Assembly: GCA_016868355.1 (NCBI GenBank)
Contig: VGHB01000008.1
Span: 62,001-126,000 of the forward strand
Length of the DNA stretch: 64,000 nucleotides
Source of the DNA: Betaproteobacteria bacterium
GTDB taxonomy: Bacteria > Pseudomonadota > Gammaproteobacteria > Burkholderiales > Burkholderiaceae_C
Direction: 5' to 3'
This document shows positions 18,764 through 29,668 of the stretch, one piece after another. The position numbers and the translations under genes were made by a program. Positions within the stretch are counted from its first letter, which is position 1. Each line of letters opens with the position of its first letter. The notes under the pieces are model-generated. The model was not told the DNA's origin and ran no database searches. It was given only the letters and a program-made list of their open reading frames with translations.

Positions 18764-18809
18764 TGAATTAAACTTATTGAGTCTGCTCAATGCCCACCCG
18801 GAGAAGAAA

Positions 18810-19235
18810 ATGGCGATCGAACGTACCCTGTCCATCATCAAACCCGATGCCGTGGCCAAGAACGTGATCGGACAGATCTACGCCCGTTTTGAGGGCGCTG
18901 GCCTAAAGGTGGTTGCAGCCAGGATGGCCCATCTGTCCCGGGGCGAGGCCGAGCAGTTTTATGCCGTGCACAAGGCGCGCCCCTTCTTCAAGGGCTTGGT
19001 GGACTTCATGGTGTCCGGCCCGGTAATGATTCAGGTCTTAGAGGGTGAGAACGCCATCGCCAAGAACCGCGAACTCATGGGAGCCACGGATCCCAATAAG
19101 GCTGACAAGGGCACCATTCGTGCCGACTTTGCCGACAGCATTGACTCCAATGCGGTACATGGCTCCGATGCCCCGCAGACCGCTGCTGTTGAGGTGGCTT
19201 TCTTCTTTGCGGGTATGAACGTCTACAGCCGTTGA
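18810..19235 (+). CDS. ndk: Nucleoside diphosphate kinase
   Basis: A 141-residue enzyme that transfers the gamma phosphate of ATP to nucleoside diphosphates through a phospho-histidine. The N-terminus [17 protein letters not shown] is typical, and the catalytic His117 is in NAVHGSD. Length equals that of the usual bacterial Ndk. The ATG at 18810 has GGAGAA about 5 bp upstream. The frame remains open upstream through the end of rluB, but that extension is only another frame of rluB. It lies 46 bp after rluB and 50 bp before rlmN; the latter gap contains two adjacent hairpins. Confidence 0.98.
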   Translation: MAIERTLSIIKPDAVAKNVIGQIYARFEGAGLKVVAARMAHLSRGEAEQFYAVHKARPFFKGLVDFMVSGPVMIQVLEGENAIAKNRELMGATDPNKADKGTIRADFADSIDSNAVHGSDAPQTAAVEVAFFFAGMNVYSR

Positions 19236-19246
19236 GGGCGTGCGCC

Positions 19247-19278
19247 GGCCGCCTCTGATGCGGCCGAGCGGTCCGCTC
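19247..19278. other. Two adjacent perfect hairpins between ndk and rlmN
   Basis: GGCCGC/GCGGCC pairs 19247-19252 with 19260-19265 around a 7-nt loop. GAGCG/CGCTC then pairs 19266-19270 with 19274-19278 around a 3-nt loop. The second stem ends 7 bp before the rlmN ATG, where it could cover the ribosome binding region. No T-run follows, so a Rho-independent terminator is unlikely. Confidence 0.35.
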
Positions 19279-19285
19279 GCACACC

Positions 19286-20410
19286 ATGATCAACCTGCTC
19301 GACTTTGACCGTGAGGGGCTGAAGCGCTGGTGTGTAGAGCAAGGTGAGAAACCCTTTCGGGCCACCCAACTCTTCCGGTGGATTCACCAGCGGGGCGTGG
19401 CCGACGTGGCTCAAATGACCGATTTGGCCAAATCTTGGCGCAACAAGCTGCAGGGCTTGGCAGCGGTTTTGCCGTTGGGCATCGTCAGCGAAGAGGTGTC
19501 CCATGACGGCACAATCAAATGGCTTCTCGATGTCGGGGCGGGTGATGCGGTGGAGACCGTGTTCATCCCCGAGGACGACCGAGGCACCCTGTGCGTCTCA
19601 TCACAAGCCGGTTGTGCGGTAGCTTGTCGTTTTTGTTCCACTGGCCATCAGGGCTTCAGCCGAAACCTGAGCACCGGCGAAATACTGGCCCAACTTTGGC
19701 ACGCTGAGCATTACCTGAGGCGACGGTTGGGCTTGGCCGAAGGTGAACGCGCCATCACCAACGTGGTGATGATGGGTATGGGCGAGCCTCTACAGAACTA
19801 CAGCGCCTTGGTGCCGGCGCTCAAGGCAATGCTTGACGACCATGGTTATGGCCTGTCTCGGCGCCGGGTCACCGTCAGCACAGCCGGCGTGGTGCCGATG
19901 ATTGAACGCTTGCTGGTTGACTGTCCGGTGGCTTTGGCGGTGAGTTTGCATGCCCCAGACGACATCTTGCGCGAGCACCTGGTGCCGCTGAACCGCAAAT
20001 ACCCGTTGGCGGAGCTCTTGGCAGCCTGCAAAGCTTATTCGGCTGCTGCGCCTAGAGACTTCATTACGTTTGAATACTGCATGCTCGATGGCGTCAATGA
20101 CAACCCCGAGCAGGCGCGGGCACTGCTGGACTTGGTTCGTGACAGCCAGGTACCCTGCAAGTTCAACCTGATACCCTTTAATCCCTTTCCGGCGTCCGGC
20201 CTCAAACGGTCCCCCCGCGAGCGGGTGGTGGCCTTTGCCGATGTGCTTCAGAATGGCGGTATCGTGACTACCATACGCAAAACCCGCGGTGACGACATCG
20301 AAGCCGCCTGCGGCCAACTTGCCGGTGAGGTGCAGGACCGCACCCGTGTCCAAGTGCGCCTGGCCGACCGCCGGCTGATGCCGGCGAAAGTCCACACTCA
20401 AACACCATGA
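19286..20410 (+). CDS. rlmN: Dual-specificity 23S rRNA/tRNA methyltransferase RlmN
   Basis: A 374-residue radical SAM enzyme that adds a C2 methyl to A2503 of 23S rRNA and A37 of certain tRNAs. The radical SAM cluster motif is CAVACRFC with C110, C114 and C117, and the C-terminal catalytic cysteine is C342 in [16 protein letters not shown]-type and [11 protein letters not shown] blocks are also present. Length is typical. ATG 19286 is the accepted start. It opens the run rlmN-pilW-rodZ-ispG-hisS-yfgM-bamB-der, overlapping pilW by 4 bp. Confidence 0.97.
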   Translation: MINLLDFDREGLKRWCVEQGEKPFRATQLFRWIHQRGVADVAQMTDLAKSWRNKLQGLAAVLPLGIVSEEVSHDGTIKWLLDVGAGDAVETVFIPEDDRGTLCVSSQAGCAVACRFCSTGHQGFSRNLSTGEILAQLWHAEHYLRRRLGLAEGERAITNVVMMGMGEPLQNYSALVPALKAMLDDHGYGLSRRRVTVSTAGVVPMIERLLVDCPVALAVSLHAPDDILREHLVPLNRKYPLAELLAACKAYSAAAPRDFITFEYCMLDGVNDNPEQARALLDLVRDSQVPCKFNLIPFNPFPASGLKRSPRERVVAFADVLQNGGIVTTIRKTRGDDIEAACGQLAGEVQDRTRVQVRLADRRLMPAKVHTQTP

Positions 20411-21228
20411 GTGGTAACTGTGCGGACCGCCGCTGGTTCAGGGCATCCGCCGCGGTGCTGTGCATGATGACTTGCTGGGCGGGTCATGCATTGGCCGGCC
20501 CCTACACCGCTGCTCGCGTGCTCGATATTCGCACCGCATCGGACCAGGGCGAAGCTGAGCGCCGTGCCCGTGTGCGCCTTGAATTGGCGGCAGCCTATTT
20601 CGCGCAGGGCCAGGTCACCACGGCCTTGGATGAGCTCAAGCAGGCCTTGTCGGCTTACCCGGCCTTGGCCGATGGCTTGAACCTCAGGGGCCTGATCTTC
20701 GCCAGCATCGGCCAAGACGATCGGGCTCAAGAGAGTTTTGACCGTGCGCTAGCCCTGGCCCCACACGACGGGTCGATCTGGCACAACCAGGGCTGGTTCT
20801 GGTGCCAGAGCGCTCGGTTTGGGCCTGATCAACAGGCGTTTGACCGGGCCCTGAGGCAGCCGTTGTACACCGAGCACGCCAAGACGCGGTTGGCCAAGGG
20901 CGTGTGCATGGCCTTGGCGGGTCAGCACGACCAGGCCATTGAGCTCCTGCGCAGCGGCTATGCCCGTGACCCTGGACAGCCCGCGCTGGCGGTCAACTTG
21001 GCCCATCTCCTGGCCAGCCGTGGCCTGTTCGAAGAGGCGGCTGTCTACATTCGGCGTGTGAATCAGCAGCCAGCCTGGCTGAGTGCGCAAACCCTCTGGC
21101 TTGGCGCTCGTGTTGAGCGTGGTTTGGGTGACGGTCGTGCGGCAGATGACCTGCTGAAGCAGCTGCGCCTGCAGTTTCCCTATGCGCCGCAGTCCTGGGC
21201 TGCCGAGCGTGAAGCATTCGATGACTGA
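20407..21228 (+). CDS. pilW: TPR protein of PilF/PilW type (type IV pilus biogenesis)
   Basis: A 273-residue tetratricopeptide protein. Residues 1-31 look like a signal sequence (positive start, hydrophobic [14 protein letters not shown]). No clear lipobox cysteine is present at the cleavage point, unlike many PilF pilotins, although Cys19 and Cys23 are within the hydrophobic part. TPR units run from about 54 to 230, with [28 protein letters not shown] and [16 protein letters not shown]-like turns. PilF/PilW helps assemble the PilQ secretin. The position between rlmN and rodZ is the conserved proteobacterial location for this gene. It overlaps rlmN by 4 bp and rodZ by 8 bp. The local gene order supports PilW more strongly than sequence alone. 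Confidence 0.87.
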   Translation: MSGNCADRRWFRASAAVLCMMTCWAGHALAGPYTAARVLDIRTASDQGEAERRARVRLELAAAYFAQGQVTTALDELKQALSAYPALADGLNLRGLIFASIGQDDRAQESFDRALALAPHDGSIWHNQGWFWCQSARFGPDQQAFDRALRQPLYTEHAKTRLAKGVCMALAGQHDQAIELLRSGYARDPGQPALAVNLAHLLASRGLFEEAAVYIRRVNQQPAWLSAQTLWLGARVERGLGDGRAADDLLKQLRLQFPYAPQSWAAEREAFDD

Positions 21229-22138
21229 AGCCACATCCTCGGGTGCTGATCCGGGCGGCGCTGCGACCATGGCCGGGCAAGCCGGCGCGATGATACGGGC
21301 CGCGAGGCAGGCGCGCGGGCAGACCCTGCAGCATCTGTCCATCCTGCTGAAGATCTCTGAGCGTCGGCTGCAAGCCTTTGAGGAAGAACGCTGGCCCGAT
21401 GTGGGTGACCGCACCTTCGTGCGGGCCCTGGCGCAGCGCTTGTGCCGACACCTGGAGCTCGATCCTCAGACTGTATTGCTGCTCTTGCCAGCCCCATTGG
21501 TGGAGCCGATGCGGCCCATCGATCGGGGTCTGCCCCTGGGCGGTGCGGGCCTACAGCCCCGCTTTCGTCGCCCTTGGGCATCCGTGCCCGATCGATCCGG
21601 CGCCTGGGCTTGGCTGACCCCGGTTCGTGCCGGTGTGGTGGTCATTTTGGTGGCTGCAGGCCTTTTGGCCCTGCTGCCGGCACAGACCTGGCGCCCGACG
21701 CCCAGCCCAGCACCGCTGGTGCTGCCGCCAGGCGTCACTCCTGCTGAGCCTGTGCCCGCGGGCCCCGCCGACGCCCCCGCCGGAGCCACGGCCAATGCGC
21801 CCGTCAGTGCACCCTCCACGGCTGCGCCTGCCGATGGCCCGACGTCTGGGCCCACGGCAATGGTGGCGCCGGTGGTCCCTGCAGCATCTACCGAAAACCC
21901 GACGGCAGCCCTGCAACTGACCGCTCGGCAGGACTCCTGGGTCCAGGTCACCGATGTCAAAGGCACGGTCCTGCTGTCCCGACTTTTGCGCAGCGGCGAA
22001 CGCGTGGGTGTCGAGGGTGCGAGGCCGCTGCGCCTGCGTGTGGGCAATACAGCGGGAACCGAAGCGAGCTGGCTGGGTCGCCGAATCGCCCTCGATGAAG
22101 TACAACGAAACAATGTGGCCGAGATCGACTTACCCTGA
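21221..22138 (+). CDS. rodZ: RodZ-like helix-turn-helix membrane protein
   Basis: A 305-residue protein with a cytoplasmic Cro-type helix-turn-helix (about 18-80), one membrane span (about 140-160, AGVVVILVAAGLLALLPA), a Pro/Ala-rich linker (165-225) and a C-terminal DUF4115 domain. The last contains ALQLTARQDSWVQVTD and GTVLLSRLLRSGERVG. This is the domain order of RodZ, which couples MreB to the elongasome in rod-shaped cells. ATG 21221 overlaps the end of pilW by 8 bp, arguing for translational coupling. An upstream in-frame start exists inside pilW but is less likely. Betaproteobacterial members are often annotated just as helix-turn-helix proteins. Confidence 0.87.
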   Translation: MTEATSSGADPGGAATMAGQAGAMIRAARQARGQTLQHLSILLKISERRLQAFEEERWPDVGDRTFVRALAQRLCRHLELDPQTVLLLLPAPLVEPMRPIDRGLPLGGAGLQPRFRRPWASVPDRSGAWAWLTPVRAGVVVILVAAGLLALLPAQTWRPTPSPAPLVLPPGVTPAEPVPAGPADAPAGATANAPVSAPSTAAPADGPTSGPTAMVAPVVPAASTENPTAALQLTARQDSWVQVTDVKGTVLLSRLLRSGERVGVEGARPLRLRVGNTAGTEASWLGRRIALDEVQRNNVAEIDLP

Positions 22139-22180
22139 GGGCATTGCGGTCATCGGTCGGACCTTGCTGGAGTCCTCATC

Positions 22181-23476
22181 ATGAACACGCCTACTGTGTC
22201 CACAGAGCCGAAGGCCGAGCACGGCTCCACCGTACTGCCCATCGCCATGGCGCATGCCCATCGACGTCCACGCCGGCAGGCGCAGGTTCGCACAGGCAAT
22301 GAGGTGCTCACCATCGGGGGTGATGCACCGGTGCGGGTGCAGTCAATGACCAATACCGACACGGTGAACGTGATCGAAACCGCGATTCAAGCCAAGGAGT
22401 TGGCCCAGGCAGGCTCGGAGCTCGTGCGCATCACGGTCAACACGCCTGAGGCTGCTGCAGCTGTGCCGGCAATACGCGAGCAACTCGACAAGATGGGAGT
22501 CATGGTCCCCTTGGTCGGCGACTTTCACTACAACGGCCACCGACTGCTCACCGATTTCCCGGAATGCGCCAAGGCGCTGAGCAAGTACCGGATCAACCCG
22601 GGAAATGTGGGCAAGGGCGACAAGAAAGACAAACAATTCGCCATGATGATTGAAGCCGCCACTCGCCACGGCCACAAGGCGGTGCGCATCGGGGTGAACT
22701 GGGGCAGCCTGGACCAAGAGCTCCTGGCCGACTTGATGGATGACAACGCCCGCCGCACCCAACCGTGGGATGCCCGGCAGGTGATGTACGACGCGCTGGT
22801 GCGCTCGGCACTGCAGTCCGCCGACTTGGCTCGGGATATCGGCTTGGACCCCAACCAGATCATCATCAGCTGCAAGGTCAGCGGCGTGCAAGACCTGATC
22901 AACGTGTACCGCGCGCTGGCCGATCGCTGCGACTACGCGCTGCACCTGGGGCTGACCGAAGCAGGTATGGGCACGCGCGGCACGGTGGCCTCGGCCGCAG
23001 CGCTGAGCGTGCTGTTGCAGGAGGGTATAGGCGACACGATCCGGGTAAGCCTGACCCCCCAGCCTGGTGAATCGCGGACCCAGGAGGTGGTGGTGGCTCT
23101 GGAGATCCTGCAGGCCCTTGGCCTGCGGCAGTTCAACCCTAGCGTTACCGCCTGTCCGGGTTGTGGGCGCACCACCAGCACCACCTTTCAGGAACTGGCC
23201 AAGCAAATTGATGACTATCTGCGCGCGCAGATGCCGGTGTGGCGCAAGCGATACCCCGGCGTCGAGGGCCTTAAGGTGGCGGTAATGGGGTGCATCGTCA
23301 ATGGCCCGGGCGAGAGTAAGCATGCCGACATTGGTATCAGCCTGCCCGGAACCGGCGAGGCGCCGGCTGCGCCGGTGTTTGTCGACGGGCAAAAGGCCAT
23401 GACCCTGCGCGGCGAAAGCATCGTCCAAGAGTTTCAGCAGATTGTTGAGAGTTACATCGAGCGCCGATATGGTTGA
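22181..23476 (+). CDS. ispG: 4-Hydroxy-3-methylbut-2-en-1-yl diphosphate synthase (flavodoxin)
   Basis: A 431-residue [4Fe-4S] enzyme of the MEP isoprenoid pathway, converting MEcPP to HMBPP. The N-terminal TIM barrel starts with [11 protein letters not shown] and contains [21 protein letters not shown] and [10 protein letters not shown]. The C-terminal cluster domain has C325, C328 (CPGCGRT) and C371 in [11 protein letters not shown], where the following glutamate completes cluster ligation in the family. The N-terminus carries about 30 extra residues before the core. ATG 22181 lies 42 bp after rodZ. It overlaps hisS by 8 bp. Confidence 0.97.
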   Translation: MNTPTVSTEPKAEHGSTVLPIAMAHAHRRPRRQAQVRTGNEVLTIGGDAPVRVQSMTNTDTVNVIETAIQAKELAQAGSELVRITVNTPEAAAAVPAIREQLDKMGVMVPLVGDFHYNGHRLLTDFPECAKALSKYRINPGNVGKGDKKDKQFAMMIEAATRHGHKAVRIGVNWGSLDQELLADLMDDNARRTQPWDARQVMYDALVRSALQSADLARDIGLDPNQIIISCKVSGVQDLINVYRALADRCDYALHLGLTEAGMGTRGTVASAAALSVLLQEGIGDTIRVSLTPQPGESRTQEVVVALEILQALGLRQFNPSVTACPGCGRTTSTTFQELAKQIDDYLRAQMPVWRKRYPGVEGLKVAVMGCIVNGPGESKHADIGISLPGTGEAPAAPVFVDGQKAMTLRGESIVQEFQQIVESYIERRYG

Positions 23477-24773
23477 GCGAATTGCTGGTGTCAAGGGGAT
23501 GAACGATCTCCTGCCGCCTGACAGTGCAAGGTGGGAATGGGTGGACGAGCGCGTGCGCTGCCTAATGCAGCGATGGGGCTACCAGGGCGTGCGGACGCCC
23601 ATCGTGGAGCCGACCGGCCTGTTTGTGCGTTGCCTGGGCGAAGTTACCGATATCGTCGAGAAGGAGATGTATTCCTTCGTTGACCGGCTCAATGGAGATC
23701 CTCTGACGCTGCGCCCAGAAGGTACCGCTGGCGTGGTGCGGGCCACGATTGAGCACAAGCTGTTGTATGACGGTGGCAAGCGTCTGTATTACGCGGGGCC
23801 CATGTTCCGCCATGAGCGGCCGCAAAAGGGCCGTTACCGCCAGTTCCACCAAGTGGGGGTAGAGGTGCTGGGCTGGCCAGGTCCGGATGTAGACGCCGAA
23901 GTGGTCCTCCTGGTGCGCGCCCTGTGGCAGGACTTAGGGCTCGAGGTCGGCCGCGATGTGCACCTGGAGCTCAACAGCCTTGGTCAAGCTTCGGAACGTG
24001 CAGCACACCGTCAGGCCTTGGTTGCGCACTTCGAGGCGCATGCATCCGCGTTGGATGACGAGGCGCTCAAGCGGCTGCACACCAATCCGCTGCGCGTGCT
24101 GGATAGCAAACATCCTTCGGTACAGGCCGTGGCCGAGACGGCACCGCGCCTGCTGGACTTTCTGGGCCCGCAGTCGCGTGCTCACTTCGAGGGCGTTCGC
24201 GCGGTCCTGGAAGCCTCGGGCGTGCCCTACCGCATCAACCCGCGTCTGGTACGGGGTATGGACTACTACAACCTCACCGTATTCGAGTGGGTGACCGAAC
24301 ACTTGGGCGCTCAAGGCACCGTATGCGGGGGAGGGCGCTACGACGGCCTGATTGAACAACTCGGCGGCAAGCCGGCCCCGGCCGTGGGTTGGGGCCTGGG
24401 CATCGAGCGGCTGCTGCTGCTGCTGGAGGCTTTGGGCCGGATCCCTCCCGCGCAGGCGCCTGACGTCTACGCCATTGTTCCTGACACCAGTGCCGTGGCC
24501 CCGGCCATGGTGACGCTGCAAGCGTTACGGCAAGCCGGGGTCCGTGCAGTGATGCATGCGGCCACCGACCAGGGCCCGGCAAGCATAAAGACCCAATTCC
24601 GCAAGGCCGATGCCAGCGGTGCACGCTATGCCCTTTTGTTCGGCAGCGACGAACTAGCCGCCGGTGAGGTCACCGTCAAGTCCCTGCGAGACGGTGAGAC
24701 CGCCCAGGAACGGCGGGCTTTGGCCCAGGTTGCGACTTGGGCGCGCACCCTGCTGCCCGGCGGCGATAATTAA
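23469..24773 (+). CDS. hisS: Histidyl-tRNA synthetase
   Basis: A 434-residue class II aminoacyl-tRNA synthetase that charges tRNA-His. It opens with [17 protein letters not shown]. Motif 2 is around [17 protein letters not shown], and the histidine-specific [15 protein letters not shown] and [14 protein letters not shown] follow. The C-terminal anticodon-binding domain begins near residue 335. ATG 23469 overlaps the ispG stop by 8 bp, the usual ispG-hisS coupling. A distinct HisRS-like paralogue, hisZ, is encoded at 32097-33293; the presence of the anticodon domain here separates the two. Confidence 0.98.
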   Translation: MVERIAGVKGMNDLLPPDSARWEWVDERVRCLMQRWGYQGVRTPIVEPTGLFVRCLGEVTDIVEKEMYSFVDRLNGDPLTLRPEGTAGVVRATIEHKLLYDGGKRLYYAGPMFRHERPQKGRYRQFHQVGVEVLGWPGPDVDAEVVLLVRALWQDLGLEVGRDVHLELNSLGQASERAAHRQALVAHFEAHASALDDEALKRLHTNPLRVLDSKHPSVQAVAETAPRLLDFLGPQSRAHFEGVRAVLEASGVPYRINPRLVRGMDYYNLTVFEWVTEHLGAQGTVCGGGRYDGLIEQLGGKPAPAVGWGLGIERLLLLLEALGRIPPAQAPDVYAIVPDTSAVAPAMVTLQALRQAGVRAVMHAATDQGPASIKTQFRKADASGARYALLFGSDELAAGEVTVKSLRDGETAQERRALAQVATWARTLLPGGDN

Positions 24774-24839
24774 GGGGTGGCTTGACGGTCGGCCCGCCTG
24801 GGCTGGCTGCGGGCTGTATCCACCCATCACTCACTTCTC

Positions 24840-25592
24840 ATGGCCTCATCACTCGATCTGCAAGAGCAGGAACAGCTCGATCAACTCAAGGCGTTCTGGA
24901 ATCGTTGGGGCAACTTGCTGACCTGGGTCGTCACCCTGGTGCTCTTGGCCTTTGCAGGCTACAACGGTTGGAACTGGTGGCAGCGCGACCAGGGGCAAAA
25001 GGCTAGCGCCTTGCATGCCGAGTTGGAGCGTGCTGCCCAAGAAGGCGAAACTGACCGTGTGAAAGTGGCCTGGGCTGACCTGAAGGCACGCTATGCCCGC
25101 ACGGCCTACGCCGGGCAGGGTGCGCTGGTGGCGGCCAAGGCGCTTATCGACAAGGGGCTGATGTCCGATGCGATCGAACCCCTGCAGTGGGTCGCTGAGT
25201 CGGCCACCGATGAGGGGCTCAAGGCCGTGGCTCGCTTGCGCTGGTCCGGCGTGCTGTTGGACCAGAGCAAAGCTCAAGAAGCCCTGACGGTTCTGGATAA
25301 GGCCCGTGGCCTGGGGTTCGACGCCCTGGTGGACGACCGACGCGGGGACGCTTTGGTGGCCTTGGGTCAGCAAGACCAAGCCCGAGAGGCCTACAAGGCC
25401 GCCTACAAGGCCCTGCCGGCCGAGCTCGACTACCGTCGCCTGGTAGAGGCCAAATTGATGGCGCTGGGTGTTGACCCGGCGAGTTTGGTGCCAGTGCCGG
25501 CCAAGGAAGGTGTCAAGGTTGGCAAAGCGGCGGTGCATAGGGCTGCCCACAGGGTGGCCTACTCAACCGAACACATGAGGGATGTGGCATGA
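24840..25592 (+). CDS. yfgM: YfgM-family TPR membrane protein (DUF2133-like)
   Basis: A 250-residue protein with an N-terminal cytoplasmic stretch, one membrane span (about 26-42, LTWVVTLVLLAFAGYNG) and a periplasmic TPR region. YfgM in E. coli is an inner-membrane partner of PpiD and SecYEG in periplasmic protein folding. QEQEQLDQLKAFWNRWGN at the N-terminus is typical of the family. The C-terminal 30 residues are Ala/Val/His rich and poorly conserved. It lies between hisS and bamB as in most proteobacteria, 66 bp after hisS, and overlaps bamB by 4 bp. Confidence 0.9.
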   Translation: MASSLDLQEQEQLDQLKAFWNRWGNLLTWVVTLVLLAFAGYNGWNWWQRDQGQKASALHAELERAAQEGETDRVKVAWADLKARYARTAYAGQGALVAAKALIDKGLMSDAIEPLQWVAESATDEGLKAVARLRWSGVLLDQSKAQEALTVLDKARGLGFDALVDDRRGDALVALGQQDQAREAYKAAYKALPAELDYRRLVEAKLMALGVDPASLVPVPAKEGVKVGKAAVHRAAHRVAYSTEHMRDVA

Positions 25593-26734
25593 AGCAGGCC
25601 AAACGCCAACCCTTTGCAAGGCACGCCACTGCATGGGCCCTGTTGGGCTTATTGGCCTTGCCGGGTTGCGCGCTATGGTCTGACAAGCCCAAGCCCGCGG
25701 CGCTGGAGACCCTGGCGCCAGCGGCCTCGGTGACAGGCCTTTGGTCGGCCGCCGATGGACGGGTTGAGTTTCCCATGCAGCCCGGTTTGGCCAGTGGGCG
25801 CTTGGCCACGGCGGCGTCTGACGGCACGGTGACGGTGCGAGCCTTTGAGCGTGCTGCCATCCTGTGGACAGCCAACGCCGGTGGTCGCCTGGCTGCAGGG
25901 GTAGGGTTTGATGGTGATCGCGCTGCTGTGGTGACGGCCGACAACGAGTTGGTGGTCATGTCCAAGGGACAAGTGAGCTGGCGCACGCGTTTGACTTCGC
26001 GCGTGAGCACGGCCCCGCTGGTGGCCGGTGAGCGCGTGTTCGTACTGGGACTGGACCGTGCGGTGCAAGCATATGACGCTGTGGACGGACGCTATCTGTG
26101 GCGCCTGCAACGCAGCAGCGACCCCTTGTCGGTCAACCTTCATGGCGTTCTGATGCCCATGGGCGATACGCTGGTGGTGGGCCAGGGGGCCCGGCTGGTG
26201 GGCGTGGATCCCACCCGTGGCTCGGTCCGTTGGGACCTCCCCATGGCCACCCCGCGAGGATCCAACGAAGTCGAGCGGCTGGCCGATCTGGTGGGCCCTG
26301 CGTTGCGGCTGGGCAGCGACACCGTTTGTGCGCGGGCCTTTCAGTCGGCGGTAGCCTGTCTGGACGTTGGCCGCAGCGCCTTGCGGTGGACCCGTAACGC
26401 CGGTGGTGTGCAGGCCGTGGGTGGTAATGCATCAGTGGTCGTGGGTGCCGACGCAAGCGACCGTATGAGCGGTTGGCGCGCCGAATCTGGCGAGCTGTTG
26501 TGGAGCCATGAGCGATTCCTCAACCGACAGCTGAGTGGCGTATCCACTTGGGATGCCTGGGTAGCCGTCGGGGATGCACAGGGGCAGGTGCATGTGATGG
26601 ACCCTGGCAGCGGTAAGACCCTGTTGCGCCTGAGCACCGACGGCGGCGCTATCCAGGCTGCGCCAAGGGTGTCAGGCAAGGTGATGGTGGTGGTCACTCG
26701 CAAGGGCGGCGTGTACGTTTGGCAGGCGCCGTGA
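25589..26734 (+). CDS. bamB: Outer membrane assembly lipoprotein BamB
   Basis: A 381-residue beta-propeller lipoprotein of the BAM complex. The signal sequence ends in a lipobox LALPGC with Cys27 as the likely lipidation site. The rest consists of PQQ-like propeller blades, visible as repeated patterns such as [40 protein letters not shown] and [18 protein letters not shown]. It overlaps yfgM by 4 bp upstream and der by 4 bp downstream (GTGA), so all three are probably translated together. The BAM partner BamD is encoded at 13954-14784. Confidence 0.95.
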   Translation: MKQAKRQPFARHATAWALLGLLALPGCALWSDKPKPAALETLAPAASVTGLWSAADGRVEFPMQPGLASGRLATAASDGTVTVRAFERAAILWTANAGGRLAAGVGFDGDRAAVVTADNELVVMSKGQVSWRTRLTSRVSTAPLVAGERVFVLGLDRAVQAYDAVDGRYLWRLQRSSDPLSVNLHGVLMPMGDTLVVGQGARLVGVDPTRGSVRWDLPMATPRGSNEVERLADLVGPALRLGSDTVCARAFQSAVACLDVGRSALRWTRNAGGVQAVGGNASVVVGADASDRMSGWRAESGELLWSHERFLNRQLSGVSTWDAWVAVGDAQGQVHVMDPGSGKTLLRLSTDGGAIQAAPRVSGKVMVVVTRKGGVYVWQAP

Positions 26735-28083
26735 AGCCCGTCATCGCCCTGGTGGGGCGGCCCAACGTGGGCAAGTCCACCCTGTTCAACCGCATTACCA
26801 AAAGCCGCGATGCGATCGTGGCCGACTACGCAGGCCTCACCCGTGACCGCCATTACGGTGATGCCCGTCATGGGGGCCTGCAGGTCATCGTCATCGACAC
26901 CGGGGGCTTCGAGCCGCAAAAGCCCACTGGGGTGGTCGCCGAAATGGCCAAGCAGACCAAGCAGGCGGTCGCTGAGGCGGACGCGGTGGTGTTCGTGGTC
27001 GACGTCCGCTCAGGTCTGTCTGCGCAAGACGCCGACATCGCGCGTTACTTGCGCTCAGTCAATAAGCGCACGCACCTGGCGGTGAACAAGGCCGAGGGTA
27101 TGGCTGACTCGCCCTTGCTGGCCGAGTTCCACGAACTGGGTATGGGCGAGCCGCACCCGGTGTCTGCCGCACATGGACAGGGCATTCGCAGCCTGCTCGA
27201 TGCGGTGCTGGCCCCGTTTGTCTCTGAGGACGCACCGACACCGGACCAAGACACCGAAGCACAGCCCGGTCAAGGTAGCCTGCGCCTGGCCGTGGCCGGC
27301 AGGCCCAATGTGGGCAAGTCCACCCTGATCAACACCTGGTTGGGCGAAGAGCGCCTGGTGGCCTTCGATATGCCGGGTACCACACGCGATGCGATCAAGG
27401 TTCCGCTGGACAGAGGGGGGCGTCGCTACGAAATCATCGACACCGCAGGACTGCGCCGCAAGGGGCGTGTGTTTGAGGCGATCGAGAAGTTCTCGGTGGT
27501 CAAGACCCTGCAGGCCATCGCCCACGCCAACGTCGCGGTGTTACTGTTGGATGCCACGCAGGGCGTGGGCGACCAGGATGCTCACATTGCAGGCTACATC
27601 TTGGAGTCTGGACGAGCAGTGGTGATTGCGATCAACAAGTGGGATGCGATTGACAGCTACCAGCGTGAGATGCTTGAGCGCTCGATCGAGCAGCGACTGG
27701 TCTTCCTGAAGTTTGCACCGATCGTACGTGTCTCCGCGCTCAAGCGGCAGGGTCTGGGGCCGCTGTGGAAGGCCATTGACGAGGTTCATGCCAGCGCCAC
27801 CGCCAAGTTGGCAACGCCGGTGCTCACCCGCTTGCTGCAGGAGGCTGTCGAACACCAGCAACCCAAGCGAGCGGGCGCATTCAGGCCCAAGCTACGCTAT
27901 GCCCACCAGGGTGGGCGCAACCCTCCCGTGGTGGTGATTCATGGCACCAACCTGGAGCATGTGACCGATTCCTACAAGCGTTACCTCGAAGGTCGTTTCA
28001 GGGAACATTTCCGGCTGGTGGGGACTCCAATGCGCATTGAGTTCAAGAGCGGACACAACCCCTTCACCGACGGCCCCGCTTGA
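26731..28083 (+). CDS. der: Ribosome-associated GTPase Der (EngA)
   Basis: A 450-residue GTPase with two consecutive G domains, needed for 50S ribosome maturation. The first G1 motif GRPNVGKS is at 9-16 and the second at 190-197. Each has its DTAG-type G3 (IDTGGF near 53, IDTAGL near 236) and NK(x)D/E G4 segments. A KH-like C-terminal domain follows, containing [16 protein letters not shown]. The GTG start at 26731 overlaps the bamB stop and gives the standard N-terminus [16 protein letters not shown] weak 5-bp hairpin GGCGC/GCGCC follows at 28097-28111 without a T-run. Confidence 0.98.
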   Translation: MKPVIALVGRPNVGKSTLFNRITKSRDAIVADYAGLTRDRHYGDARHGGLQVIVIDTGGFEPQKPTGVVAEMAKQTKQAVAEADAVVFVVDVRSGLSAQDADIARYLRSVNKRTHLAVNKAEGMADSPLLAEFHELGMGEPHPVSAAHGQGIRSLLDAVLAPFVSEDAPTPDQDTEAQPGQGSLRLAVAGRPNVGKSTLINTWLGEERLVAFDMPGTTRDAIKVPLDRGGRRYEIIDTAGLRRKGRVFEAIEKFSVVKTLQAIAHANVAVLLLDATQGVGDQDAHIAGYILESGRAVVIAINKWDAIDSYQREMLERSIEQRLVFLKFAPIVRVSALKRQGLGPLWKAIDEVHASATAKLATPVLTRLLQEAVEHQQPKRAGAFRPKLRYAHQGGRNPPVVVIHGTNLEHVTDSYKRYLEGRFREHFRLVGTPMRIEFKSGHNPFTDGPA

Positions 28084-28197
28084 TCTTGGCCGTCTAGGCG
28101 CCGCAAGCGCCGGAGACTGATTCAGCCATGCCCATGGACTCGTTGAGCCTATCAGCTTGTGTTAACGTGCATACAGAAGTCCAACACGGAAGATATC

Positions 28198-28449
28198 GTG
28201 AGCAATAAAGGCCAACTCCTTCAGGACCCGTTCCTCAATCTTTTGCGTAAGGAACACGTGCCGGTTTCGATCTATTTGGTCAACGGGATCAAACTTCAGG
28301 GGCACATCGAGTCTTTTGACCAGTATGTGGTGTTGCTGCGCAATACCGTCACCCAGATGGTCTACAAACACGCCATCTCCACGGTGGTACCGGGACGCGC
28401 CGTGAACTTCCATACCCAGGACGCTCAGGACTCCCAGGACGGCCAGTAA
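28198..28449 (+). CDS. hfq: RNA chaperone Hfq
   Basis: An 83-residue Sm-like hexameric RNA chaperone that pairs small RNAs with mRNAs. Sm1 contains [22 protein letters not shown] and Sm2 contains the [11 protein letters not shown] segment with the Tyr-Lys-His proximal-face motif. A short acidic/Gln-rich tail follows. The start is GTG at 28198 with CGGAAGA upstream, giving the conserved [14 protein letters not shown]-terminus; the frame extends further upstream but without conservation. It lies 114 bp after der and 4 bp before hflX. The order hfq-hflX-hflK-hflC is conserved across proteobacteria. Confidence 0.97.
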   Translation: MSNKGQLLQDPFLNLLRKEHVPVSIYLVNGIKLQGHIESFDQYVVLLRNTVTQMVYKHAISTVVPGRAVNFHTQDAQDSQDGQ

Positions 28450-28453
28450 GGCC

Positions 28454-29668
28454 ATGGGAGGCTTCCGCGTCGACCTTACGGCTGAACCCGCCAACCGCGT
28501 GGTGTTGGTTGGGGTTGACCTCGGCCCGGATTCGACCTTTGAAGCCAGCTTGGACGAACTGGCGCAATTGGCCGAGTCCGCGGGTGACCGGCCGGTGGCG
28601 CGCCTGACTGCGCGGCGCCGGTCGCCTGATCCCGCGTTGTTCGTGGGCAGTGGCAAGGCCGAAGAGATCAAGGCCGTTGTCGCCGAGCAGGGCGCGCATG
28701 GGGTTTTGTTTGACCAAGCCTTGTCACCGGCCCAGCAGCGCAACCTGGAGCGCTTTTTGGCTGTTCCCGTGGCTGACCGTACCGCGCTGATTCTGGAAAT
28801 CTTTGCTCAACGCGCCAAAAGCCACGAGGGTAAGCTGCAGGTGGAACTGGCTCGGCTGCAGTACGCGTCGACCCGCTTGGTGCGTCGCTGGAGCCACCTT
28901 GAGCGCCAGCAGGGCGGTATCGGTACCCGTAGCGGTCCTGGCGAAACCCAGATCGAGTTGGACCGGCGAATGATTGGGGAGCGCATCAAGACCGTGACAG
29001 CACGGCTGGAAAAGGTCAAGCGGCAGCGTGGCACACAGCGCCGCTCGCGTGAGCGCTCTGGCGCCTTTCAAATCTCGTTGGTCGGCTATACCAATGCTGG
29101 CAAGAGCAGCTTGTTCAATGCCCTGGTTAAGGCGCGCACTTACGCGGCCGACCAACTGTTCGCCACTCTGGACACGACCACGCGCTGTCTGTGGCTGGAG
29201 CAGGCCGGGCGCTCGGTATCGTTGTCGGACACAGTCGGTTTTATCCGCGATCTGCCTCACAAGTTGGTGGAGGCTTTCGAGGCTACCCTGCTCGAAGCTG
29301 CTGAGGCCGATTTGCTGCTGCATGTGGTGGATGCGGCCAACCCACAGGCTGCCGAGCAGATGCATGAGGTCCAACGCGTGTTGACCGAAATTGGTGCCGA
29401 TGCCGTGCCGCAGCTTATGGTGTTCAACAAGATTGATGCTCTAGAGCTCACGCGACAGCCCCGACAACTGGTGGACAAGCTTGAGAGCGCGGGCGGCCTG
29501 CGCAGCACGCGCGTGTTCGTCAGCGCGGTGTCTGGCCAGGGTTTGGACGAACTGCGCGAGCAGATCGCCCAGGCTGCCGCAGCGGGTGCGCGACTGTTGC
29601 CACCGGCCTTGCGCGACCCTCGATTTGAATCTGCACGATCGACCGACTGGTCGACCATCCAACCATGA
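28454..29668 (+). CDS. hflX: Ribosome-splitting GTPase HflX
   Basis: A 404-residue GTPase that dissociates stalled ribosomes, notably after heat shock. The N-terminal HflX domain carries SPDPALFVGSGKAEEI and VLFDQALSPAQQRNLE, followed by a coiled-coil linker with the GGIGTRSGPGETQIELDRR motif. The G domain has G1 GYTNAGKS at 211-218, G3 DTVGF near 258 and NKID near 326. It starts 4 bp after hfq and overlaps hflK by 4 bp (ATGA). Confidence 0.97.
   Translation: MGGFRVDLTAEPANRVVLVGVDLGPDSTFEASLDELAQLAESAGDRPVARLTARRRSPDPALFVGSGKAEEIKAVVAEQGAHGVLFDQALSPAQQRNLERFLAVPVADRTALILEIFAQRAKSHEGKLQVELARLQYASTRLVRRWSHLERQQGGIGTRSGPGETQIELDRRMIGERIKTVTARLEKVKRQRGTQRRSRERSGAFQISLVGYTNAGKSSLFNALVKARTYAADQLFATLDTTTRCLWLEQAGRSVSLSDTVGFIRDLPHKLVEAFEATLLEAAEADLLLHVVDAANPQAAEQMHEVQRVLTEIGADAVPQLMVFNKIDALELTRQPRQLVDKLESAGGLRSTRVFVSAVSGQGLDELREQIAQAAAAGARLLPPALRDPRFESARSTDWSTIQP

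Noticed and set aside
18249-18809. Upstream in-frame extension of ndk
   Set aside because: It is another frame of the rluB repeat tail. The ndk homology and ribosome binding site define the start at 18810.
28097-28111. Terminator between der and hfq
   Set aside because: The stem is only 5 bp (GGCGC/GCGCC) and is not followed by a T-run.
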